Shown here in pieces: positions 1 through 5,692 of a stretch of DNA of 8,794 nucleotides. The first letter of the stretch is position 1, and every line of letters starts with the position of its first letter. The notes below the pieces were generated by a model. It made no database searches. It worked only from the letters and a program-made list of their open reading frames with translations, and was not told the origin of the DNA. The stretch comes from Nitrospira sp. (GTDB lineage Bacteria; Nitrospirota; Nitrospiria; Nitrospirales; Nitrospiraceae): positions 1 through 8,794 of the forward strand of contig VGXD01000068.1 in the NCBI GenBank assembly GCA_016873525.1. The letters run 5' to 3'. The translations under genes were made by a program, and so were the position numbers.

Positions 1-2
1 CG

Positions 3-290
3 CAGGCCTCCGGGCTGATGCAGATTACGCCCAACACCGGCCGGCTTCGCATGAGCCGGCAGGATGTCGAGCGGCTGGGGCTCGGCGAGGGAGCGAAAGT
101 CCGGGTCACGTCGGCGCAGGGATCCTTGACCCTGGGCGTAGAGGTCGATCCGGCGGTGATGCCGGGGTCCTGCTTTTTCCCGGAGCACTTCAACGCGCCG
201 CCTGTGAAGGATTTGATGTCGGTTGAGGTGGATGGGACGACGGGGGCGCCCGCGTTCAAGCTGGCCTCCGTGACCATCGAGAAAGTGTAG
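3..290 (+). CDS. nuoG: NuoG C-terminal end (molybdopterin-binding-type domain), 5' partial
   Basis: Only the last ~95 codons are present; the reading frame is open from the left edge, so the ATG at 18 is internal and not a start. The fragment reads like the C-terminal beta-barrel domain of the molybdopterin oxidoreductase family. A stretch of the type 'RMSRQDVERLGLGEG' followed by 'VRVTSAQGS' matches the usual 'S..DA.RLGI..GD.VRV.S..G' pattern, and an F-P-E-H-F segment followed by a late 'G.PAFKLASVTIEK' ending matches NuoG tails. In complex I, NuoG belongs to the peripheral arm and carries Fe-S clusters that pass electrons towards NuoI. The assignment rests on this domain plus the nuoI neighbour 89 bp downstream. 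A formate-dehydrogenase-like alpha subunit has the same C-terminal fold and cannot be excluded from the fragment alone. Confidence 0.7.
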   Translation, partial: QASGLMQITPNTGRLRMSRQDVERLGLGEGAKVRVTSAQGSLTLGVEVDPAVMPGSCFFPEHFNAPPVKDLMSVEVDGTTGAPAFKLASVTIEKV

Positions 291-318
291 CGGACGCACC
301 GGGCGACAAAGGGCTAGA

Positions 319-359
319 CTTCGACGGCGAAACCAGGCATAAGGGCCCAGCGGTCGAAG
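319..359. repeat. Inverted repeat in the nuoG-nuoI gap
   Basis: CTTCGACGGC at 319-328 pairs with GCGGTCGAAG at 350-359 (9 of 10 bases), enclosing a 21-nt loop. It occupies much of the 89-bp gap between nuoG and nuoI. No run of T follows, so it does not look like an intrinsic terminator. An RNA hairpin affecting processing or stability is possible but inferred. Confidence 0.5.
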
Positions 360-379
360 GGCGAGAAGCGGAGCGTGGC

Positions 380-970
380 ATGCGGATCGGCGTCCTGATC
401 AAGAAAATCCTCCAGGCGATGCTGTTTTACGAGATCTGGGAGGCGATGAAGGTCACCTTCAAACACATGTTTTACCGCCCGATCACGTTCCAGTATCCGA
501 GGGAGCAGCGGACGCTTCCCGATACGCATCGCGGGGCGCTGGCGCTGCTGCGTTACGACGGCGGGAAGGAGCGTTGCGTGGGGTGCGATCTCTGCGAGGC
601 CGCCTGTCCTTCCCGCTGCATCAAGGTGGTCAGCGCCGAGGACAAGTCCCTCCCGCTGCAGCGCTACGCGAGCGAATTCTACATCGACATCACCAAGTGC
701 GTGTTCTGCGGCTACTGCGTGGAGGCCTGTCCGGTCAACGCCCTGGCGATGACGAAGATGTACGAGTTTTCCACCCACGACAAACGGACCCTCCTGTTCG
801 ACAAGCGCCGGCTCTATGAGATCGGGGAGCGATATATCGAGGACGGCAAGAAGTATCTTGTCGCCCACAATCAGGAAAAGGACGATCAGGGGAGCCGCGA
901 GTACCGCTACTTTTTCCCGCAGTCGGTTCTCAAGGCCACGCAAACCGTGCCACCGAAACATCTAACGTAA
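380..970 (+). CDS. nuoI: NuoI, complex I 2x[4Fe-4S] ferredoxin-like subunit
   Basis: This 196-residue protein carries the last Fe-S relay (clusters N6a and N6b) that moves electrons between the peripheral arm and the quinone-proximal cluster N2 in NuoB. Two classical motifs are visible: Cys66-x2-Cys69-x2-Cys72-x3-Cys76-Pro and Cys107-x2-Cys110-x2-Cys113-x3-Cys117-Pro. The N-terminal ~40 residues form the membrane-surface helix typical of NuoI, with 'AMKVTFKHMFYRPITFQYP' matching the family's 'G..vTlk..F..pvT..YP'. The C-terminal ~75 residues are charged and variable, and the total length is within the family range. The ATG at 380 is supported by GGAG at 370-373, 6 nt upstream. nuoJ follows after 11 bp. 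nuoH, usually directly upstream, is absent from the gap. Confidence 0.97.
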   Translation: MRIGVLIKKILQAMLFYEIWEAMKVTFKHMFYRPITFQYPREQRTLPDTHRGALALLRYDGGKERCVGCDLCEAACPSRCIKVVSAEDKSLPLQRYASEFYIDITKCVFCGYCVEACPVNALAMTKMYEFSTHDKRTLLFDKRRLYEIGERYIEDGKKYLVAHNQEKDDQGSREYRYFFPQSVLKATQTVPPKHLT

Positions 971-981
971 CCAGACACAGC

Positions 982-1503
982 ATGGTCCTATTTTTCTTCG
1001 TCTATTTCTCGCTGGTGAGCATCGTCGCGGGGGTGTTCACGATCGCATTCCGCAATCCCGTCCACTGCGGGCTGGCGCTGCTGACCCTGCTGCTCCACGT
1101 GGCCGGCCTCTTCGTGCTGCTCAACGCCGAATTTCTCTTCGCCGTCCAGATCATCGTCTACGCGGGCGCCATCCTGGTCCTGTACCTGTTCGTGTTGATG
1201 CTGCTCAACCTGAAAACGGAGCAACGCTACCTGCATACCCGCCACGCCATCATTCTGTTCGCGACGGCGGGCATCTTCGGGGAATTGTTGCTCCTCCTCC
1301 TCCAGTCTCCGTTCAGCGGGGCGAAGGGGGACGCCCCGGCGGTTGCGATTCTCCAGGACGGAGACAGTTTCGCGGTCGGCATCAAGATGTTCAGCGATTA
1401 CCTGCTGCCGTTCGAAATCGTGGGGGTATTTTTGTTGGGTGCGATCATCGGGGCGATCGTGCTGGCCAAGACGCCGACGGCGGTGGATGCGGAGCAGGAA
1501 TGA
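982..1503 (+). CDS. nuoJ: NuoJ, complex I membrane subunit (ND6 homologue)
   Basis: This 173-residue hydrophobic protein belongs to the membrane arm next to NuoH, NuoA and NuoK. About five membrane segments can be read (roughly 3-22, 28-47, 54-77, 88-109 and 139-162). The family signature in TM3, 'QIIVYAGAILVLYLFVLML' at 56-74, is intact and contains the conserved Tyr60 and glycines that form the flexible pi-bulge thought to rotate during coupling. 'RNPVHCGLALL' near residue 24 and 'LPFEIVGVFLLGAIIGAIVLAK' in the last helix (written across 142-163) also match NuoJ. The ATG lies 11 bp after the nuoI stop without a clear Shine-Dalgarno sequence, suggesting translation coupled to nuoI. The C-terminus is short and acidic. 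Confidence 0.95.
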   Translation: MVLFFFVYFSLVSIVAGVFTIAFRNPVHCGLALLTLLLHVAGLFVLLNAEFLFAVQIIVYAGAILVLYLFVLMLLNLKTEQRYLHTRHAIILFATAGIFGELLLLLLQSPFSGAKGDAPAVAILQDGDSFAVGIKMFSDYLLPFEIVGVFLLGAIIGAIVLAKTPTAVDAEQE

Positions 1504-1508
1504 GCAGA

Positions 1509-1617
1509 AGCGGTCGGCGATCAGCGCTCATCTTCGGAGGGCGAGGGCATAAGAAGGGAAACGTGGAAGGCGGCGTCTTGCAGCGGAAACAGTGCGGCGA
1601 GTTGCAAGCCGACCGCT
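1509..1617. repeat. Period-7 repeat with distant inverted arm in the nuoJ-nuoK gap
   Basis: The 133-bp gap between nuoJ and nuoK holds no gene. It starts with three 7-bp units, AGCGGTC, GGCGATC and AGCGCTC, at 1509-1529. The first 10 bases (AGCGGTCGGC, 1509-1518) have a perfect inverted copy, GCCGACCGCT, at 1608-1617 just before the nuoK start. A smaller nested pair, CTTGCA (1577-1582) and TGCAAG (1603-1608), lies inside. The design resembles the elements at the nuoL-nuoM1 and nuoM2-nuoN junctions. Function unknown; a structured RNA spacer or a decayed short mobile repeat are both possible. Confidence 0.55.
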
Positions 1618-1636
1618 GGGCGCCGAGAGTCCAAGC

Positions 1637-1939
1637 ATGATTCCTCTATCCGCATACGTGGCCGTGAGCGCGGTGCTCTTTACCACCGGCTTGATCGGCG
1701 TGCTGATCCGCCGGAACTTCATCATCGTGCTGATGTCGGTGGAGATCATGCTGAACGCCGCCAATATCAACCTGGTGGCCTTTTCGCATTATCTGGAGTC
1801 CATGGCCGGGCAAATCGTCGCGCTCTTCGTCATTGCGATTGCGGCCGGCGAGGCCGCCGTGGGGCTGGCCATCATCATCGTCGTGTTTCGCGGGCGGCTG
1901 TCCACGAACGTCGACGAATTGAACCTCTTGAAATGGTAG
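1637..1939 (+). CDS. nuoK: NuoK, complex I membrane subunit (ND4L homologue)
   Basis: This 100-residue, three-helix protein links the quinone-proximal part of the membrane arm to the antiporter-like subunits. The two membrane glutamates known to be needed for proton translocation are present at the canonical positions, Glu36 in TM2 ('VLMSVEIMLNAANINL') and Glu72 in TM3 ('AAGEAAVGLAIIIVVFR'). The start was chosen at the ATG at 1637 because it gives exactly the family length and a normal 'MIPLSAYVAVSAVLF' N-terminus, with GAGAG at 1625-1629 7 nt upstream. An in-frame GTG at 1592 would add 15 polar residues read from the repeat-rich gap and is not favoured. nuoL begins 13 bp downstream. Confidence 0.97.
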   Translation: MIPLSAYVAVSAVLFTTGLIGVLIRRNFIIVLMSVEIMLNAANINLVAFSHYLESMAGQIVALFVIAIAAGEAAVGLAIIIVVFRGRLSTNVDELNLLKW

Positions 1940-1952
1940 TGCGGTAGCAACG

Positions 1953-3950
1953 ATGGATCTGCTCGTTCTGTTGATTCCGGTATTCCCCCTCGTGGCCGTG
2001 CTGTTGAACGGGCTGCTGGGGCGCCGGTATTCACACGACCTGGCGCACCGGCTGGCCTGGGGTTCGGTAGGCCTGTCGTTCCTCTGCGCCGTCGGGGTCT
2101 TCGTCGAAACGCTGCGGACCGGCGTGGCGCGGGAAGTCGTGGCGTACCGGTGGATCTTCGGCGGCGACCTCACGATCAACCTGGCGTTTCTCGTCGATCC
2201 TCTCACCTGCATCATGTTGCTGGTGGTCACGGGCGTCGGCTTCCTGATCCATCTCTACTCGGTGGGGTACATGCACGGCGAAGAGGGCTTCACGCGCTTC
2301 TTCACTTACATGAACCTCTTCATGGTCTCCATGCTCCTGCTGGTGATGGGGAACAATTACCTGGTCCTCTTCATCGGGTGGGAGGGCGTGGGCCTCTGCT
2401 CCTATCTCTTGATCGGCTACTATTACGACAAGGTCTCGGCCGCCAAGGCCGCCACCAAGGCCTTTGTGGTGAACCGGATCGGCGATGCCGGGTTCCTGCT
2501 GGCCATTTTCCTGGTGTTCGTGAACTTCAAGACGCTGGACTATACGCAAGTCTTCGCCCAGGCCGGCCAGCTGTCGACCGGGATGGCCACGGCCATCGCC
2601 CTCTGTCTCTTGGTCGGAGCGGTCGGGAAGTCGGCGCAGATTCCCCTCTACACCTGGCTGCCGGACGCGATGGAGGGCCCGACCCCGGTCAGCGCCCTGA
2701 TTCATGCCGCCACGATGGTGACGGCCGGGGTCTACATGATCGTGCGCAACCATGTCCTCTACGACATGGCCCCGGTGGCCATGACCACGGTCGCCTGGGT
2801 CGGGGGGCTCACGGCGCTGTTTGCGGCCACCATCGGGCTGGTCCAGACCGACATCAAGCGGGTGCTGGCCTATTCGACGGTGAGCCAACTCGGATACATG
2901 TTCCTGGCCTGCGGGATCGGGGCCTACACGGCCGCAATCTTTCATTTGATGACCCATGCCTTTTTCAAGGCCCTGTTGTTCCTCTCGGCCGGCTCCGTGA
3001 TCCACGCGCTGTCCGGCGAACAGGACATCATGAAGATGGGCGGGCTCAAGGCCAAGATTCCATGGACCCATGCGCTGTTCCTCGTCGGCACCTTGGCCAT
3101 CGCGGGGATTTTCCCTTTTGCCGGTTTCTGGAGCAAAGACGAGATCATGGCCCATGCCTTTGTGCACGGCCAGTACGTCCTCTATGCGATGGCGGCGATC
3201 GGCGCTTTCCTGACGGCCTTCTACATGTTCCGGCTGACCTACCTGACGTTTTACGGGGCCTCGCGGCTGGACCCTCACACGGCCGAGCACGTGCATGAGT
3301 CGCCTCCGATCATGATCGGCCCCCTGGCGGTGCTGGCCGTGCTGTCTCTGCTCGGCGGATTCGCCGGGGTGCCCCCCGAAGCGGGATGGTTTCACCAGTT
3401 CCTCCATGCGGTGACGGCGGTGGGGAGAGGAGGTGAGGAACACGGGGTCGGGTTCGGGCTCGTGGCGACCCTCATGATGGTGGCCACCGCGATCGCGCTG
3501 CTTGGGTGGGGGCTGGCCCATTATCTCTATAGCGTCAGGACCGAGAAGGCGGCGCAATGGGCTGCGCGACTGCCCCGCGTCTATGCAACCCTGTTGAATA
3601 AGTACCACGTGGACGAATTGTACGATGCCCTGATCGTCGAGCCCACCAAGCGGCTGGGCCTGGCTTGGGACTGGTTCGACCGGACCGTGATCGATGGGGT
3701 GGTGGTGGGTGTGGGGCGCATGACCCATTCCGGCTCGGCGCTCAGCACCTGGATCGAGAAATACGTGGTCTATGCCGCGTTGAATGTCGTGGGGTATGCC
3801 AATCACCAGGCCGCGCGGTCTTGGCGCAAGCTCCAGACCGGGCAGGTGCATCACTACGTGGCCATCCTCGTGGCGGGATTTTTCATCCTGGTCCATTTGA
3901 TTCTGGCCTGGTGGGGCGGCGCGTCCGGCATCGGCATCGCGGCGCGCTAA
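1953..3950 (+). CDS. nuoL: NuoL, distal antiporter-like proton pump subunit with extended lateral helix
   Basis: This 665-residue ND5 homologue is longer than the ~610 residues typical of NuoL. Charged residues of the proton pathway are intact: Glu144 in TM5 ('IGWEGVGLCSYLLIGYY'), Asp178, Lys226 in TM7 ('GKSAQIPLYTWLPDAMEGPT'), His251 in TM8, His331, His335 and Lys339 around TM10-11, and Lys395 in TM12 ('GFWSKDE'). The C-terminal part is the amphipathic lateral helix that lies along the membrane arm and ends with the 'KLQTGQVHHYV' motif before the last TM. Between 'ELYDALIVEP' (555-564) and that motif there are about 25-29 more residues than in E. coli or alphaproteobacterial NuoL, containing an apparent internal repeat (near Trp574 and Trp600). 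Such lengthening is expected where the helix must span an additional NuoM. Start ATG lies 13 bp after nuoK with no strong Shine-Dalgarno sequence. Confidence 0.98.
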   Translation: MDLLVLLIPVFPLVAVLLNGLLGRRYSHDLAHRLAWGSVGLSFLCAVGVFVETLRTGVAREVVAYRWIFGGDLTINLAFLVDPLTCIMLLVVTGVGFLIHLYSVGYMHGEEGFTRFFTYMNLFMVSMLLLVMGNNYLVLFIGWEGVGLCSYLLIGYYYDKVSAAKAATKAFVVNRIGDAGFLLAIFLVFVNFKTLDYTQVFAQAGQLSTGMATAIALCLLVGAVGKSAQIPLYTWLPDAMEGPTPVSALIHAATMVTAGVYMIVRNHVLYDMAPVAMTTVAWVGGLTALFAATIGLVQTDIKRVLAYSTVSQLGYMFLACGIGAYTAAIFHLMTHAFFKALLFLSAGSVIHALSGEQDIMKMGGLKAKIPWTHALFLVGTLAIAGIFPFAGFWSKDEIMAHAFVHGQYVLYAMAAIGAFLTAFYMFRLTYLTFYGASRLDPHTAEHVHESPPIMIGPLAVLAVLSLLGGFAGVPPEAGWFHQFLHAVTAVGRGGEEHGVGFGLVATLMMVATAIALLGWGLAHYLYSVRTEKAAQWAARLPRVYATLLNKYHVDELYDALIVEPTKRLGLAWDWFDRTVIDGVVVGVGRMTHSGSALSTWIEKYVVYAALNVVGYANHQAARSWRKLQTGQVHHYVAILVAGFFILVHLILAWWGGASGIGIAAR

Positions 3951-3956
3951 TGCCGC

Positions 3957-4035
3957 AAGTCTCAAAGTTGGAAAGTCGGAAAGTTATGAAATCGGCAGAT
4001 AGCGGACTTTACAACTTTCAGACTTTGTAACATTC
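3957..4035. repeat. Period-8 tandem/inverted repeat element in the nuoL-nuoM1 gap
   Basis: The 98-bp gap is almost filled by an element with two arms. The left arm has AAGT every 8 bp at 3957, 3965, 3973 and 3981, then AAAT at 3989. The right arm has ACTTT at 4006, 4014 and 4022, then ACATT at 4030, also every 8 bp. The 22 bases at 3963-3984 pair with 4006-4027 at 18 of 22 positions around a 21-nt loop. The element is much richer in A+T than the flanking genes. It lacks a terminal T-run, so it is not a standard terminator. It may be an intergenic repeat family or a processing/attenuation hairpin. Confidence 0.7.
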
Positions 4036-4048
4036 GACTGGGTTTGTC

Positions 4049-5647
4049 ATGCTTGAAGAACTGACATTCGGGTTTCCCATCCTGTCGATGCTCCTCTTCT
4101 TCCCCTTGGTGGGGGGGCTCATCCTCTGTCTGCTGGATGACGACGACCTGATCAAGAACGCGGCCTTGGCTGTGGCGGGCTTGGAACTCGTCCTGGCGAT
4201 CGTGGTGCTGCTCCGGTTTATCCCGGACTCCGCGGCGATGCAGTTCTCCGAGCAATTGGCCTGGATTCCGCCTCTGGGGATCAGTTATCACCTGGCGCTG
4301 GACGGCATCAGCGTCCTGTTCGTCGGCCTCACGGCCTTTCTCACCGTCCTCATCGTGCTCTATTCCTGGGATACGGTGCGGCACCAGAGCAAGCTCTACT
4401 TCGCGGCCTTGCTGGCCTTGGAGACGACGATCATCGGCGTGTTTGTGTCGATCGATCTGATCCTCTTTTTCGTCTTCTGGGAATTGATGCTGATCCCGAG
4501 CTATTTCCTGATCAAGCTCTGGGGCGGCGGCGCCGAACGGCAATACGCGGCGCTCAAGTACGTGCTCTACACGTTGCTGGGCAGCGTCTTCATGCTGGTG
4601 GGAATCGTCTTGCTGGACTTGAACTATCACGAGTGGGCGGTCACGCATCACATCGAGCCGTCGTATACGTTCGATTTTCTGCAATTGCTGATGATCCCGA
4701 TTCCGCCCGACCGGCAGATCCTCATCTTCTGGCTCATCTTCATGGGGTTGGCATTCAAGGCGCCGCTGTTTCCCTTCCATACCTGGTTGCCGGACGCGCT
4801 GATGGAGGGGCCGATCGGCATGGCGGTGATCTTGGCGGGGATCAAGCTGGGGACCTACGGATTCATCCGGTTTAGCTTGCCGCTGCTGCCGGAGGCGTCC
4901 CAGGACGGGGGCGTCGTGACGGTGATGATGACCCTGGCCTTGATTGCGATCATCTATGGGGCGATCGTGGCCCTGATCCAGCCGGATTTTCGCCGGTTGC
5001 TGGCGTTCAGCAGCATCAGCCACTTGGGGTTTGTCGTGGTGGGACTCTTTGCGCTCAACTTCCAGGGCTTGCAGGGGAGCCTGCTCACGATGATCAACCT
5101 GGGGTTCAGCACCGCCGGGCTGTTTTTCCTGGCCGGCTTTCTCTACACCAGGCGGCAGAGCACCCACTTGTCGTCCTTCGGGGGGCTCGCCAAAAAAGTC
5201 CCGTTGTTGGCCACGTTTCTGCTGATCATCGGGATGGCCTCGATCGGGCTGCCGGGGACCAATGGTTTTGTCGGGGAATTTCTCATCCTGTTGGGCGCCT
5301 TCGAGTCCTACTGGTTGTATGGGGCGATCGCGGTCACCGGGGTGATCTTCGGGGCGGCCTACTTCCTCTGGTACTACGAGCGGGCGATGTTGGGGCCCTT
5401 GGCCCAGGGCCTGAGCCACGCGATTGCGGATCTCAACGGTCGTGAGCTGGTGATTGCGGTGTCGCTGTCGGTGATGGTTTTCTGGATCGGCCTGTATCCG
5501 TCGCCGTTCCTCCGCATTATGAACGGCTCCGTCCAGGCGTTGGTGGAACGGCTGGATCGCGGTTCGCCGGTGGCGGGGCCTGGCGTACACCCCCCCGTGC
5601 TCGCGCACCGCGCACATCAGCATGTGCTCGGCGGACGCGCGCAATAG
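4049..5647 (+). CDS. nuoM: NuoM1, first of two antiporter-like NuoM subunits
   Basis: This 532-residue ND4 homologue has about 14 membrane helices. Key proton-path residues are kept: Glu145 in TM5 ('FWELMLIPSYFLI'), Lys237 in TM7 ('GLAFKAPLFPFHTWLPDAL'), Lys266 in TM8 ('GIKLGTYGF'), His325 ('SSISHLGF') and Glu410 in TM12 ('GTNGFVGEFLILLG'). One family feature is changed: the TM11 motif, usually M-x-x-H-G, reads 'MINLGFSTAGLFF', placing Leu351 where His348 stands in E. coli NuoM; the following R-x-H-T-R motif is also lost (RRQST). The C-terminal ~21 residues (His-rich, after Gly510) look non-conserved and are encoded by a hairpin-forming GC-rich stretch. No good Shine-Dalgarno sequence precedes the start. 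In a 2M complex this would sit in the membrane arm between NuoN and NuoL with NuoM2. Confidence 0.96.
   Translation: MLEELTFGFPILSMLLFFPLVGGLILCLLDDDDLIKNAALAVAGLELVLAIVVLLRFIPDSAAMQFSEQLAWIPPLGISYHLALDGISVLFVGLTAFLTVLIVLYSWDTVRHQSKLYFAALLALETTIIGVFVSIDLILFFVFWELMLIPSYFLIKLWGGGAERQYAALKYVLYTLLGSVFMLVGIVLLDLNYHEWAVTHHIEPSYTFDFLQLLMIPIPPDRQILIFWLIFMGLAFKAPLFPFHTWLPDALMEGPIGMAVILAGIKLGTYGFIRFSLPLLPEASQDGGVVTVMMTLALIAIIYGAIVALIQPDFRRLLAFSSISHLGFVVVGLFALNFQGLQGSLLTMINLGFSTAGLFFLAGFLYTRRQSTHLSSFGGLAKKVPLLATFLLIIGMASIGLPGTNGFVGEFLILLGAFESYWLYGAIAVTGVIFGAAYFLWYYERAMLGPLAQGLSHAIADLNGRELVIAVSLSVMVFWIGLYPSPFLRIMNGSVQALVERLDRGSPVAGPGVHPPVLAHRAHQHVLGGRAQ
5608..5631. repeat. Hairpin within the 3' end of nuoM1
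   Basis: CCGCGCACAT at 5608-5617 pairs with ATGTGCTCGG at 5622-5631 (9 of 10 bases) around a CAGC loop. It lies in the last 40 bases of nuoM1 and encodes part of the His-rich tail. GC-rich bases on both sides (around 5602-5606 and 5635-5641) could extend the stem with bulges. No T-run follows. Confidence 0.55.
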
Positions 5648-5681
5648 GGGTTGAGTCCGCCCATCCCGTTAGGTGGGTAGT

Positions 5682-5687
5682 AAAGGA
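5682..5687 (+). promoter_or_regulatory. Ribosome binding site of nuoM2
   Basis: AAAGGA lies 5 nt before the ATG at 5693 in the 45-bp nuoM1-nuoM2 gap. It is one of the clearer Shine-Dalgarno sequences in the window and fixes the nuoM2 start; nuoL and nuoM1 lack a comparable site. Confidence 0.7.
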
Positions 5688-5692
5688 TAGTC

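Noticed and set aside
18..290. A separate small 90-residue protein starting at the ATG at 18.
   Set aside because: The frame is open to the left edge and the sequence is an internal part of a molybdopterin-type C-terminal domain, so this is the end of a larger gene.
1592..1636. N-terminal extension of NuoK from an in-frame GTG.
   Set aside because: It would be read from the repeat-rich gap, adds polar residues not found in NuoK, and shifts the canonical Glu36/Glu72 positions; the ATG at 1637 gives exactly 100 residues.
2031..3965. Very long antisense open frame opposite nuoL (also similar ones opposite nuoM1 at 3962-5644, nuoM2 at 5669-7189 and nuoN at 7192-8769).
   Set aside because: These translate into His/Gln/Asp/Arg-rich sequence without domains and result from the GC-rich codon use of the sense genes, which rarely places stops on the complementary strand.
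3957..4035. The nuoL-nuoM1 element as an intrinsic terminator.
   Set aside because: The stem is imperfect and A+T-rich, there is no trailing T-run, and nuoM1 must be co-expressed with the upstream genes.
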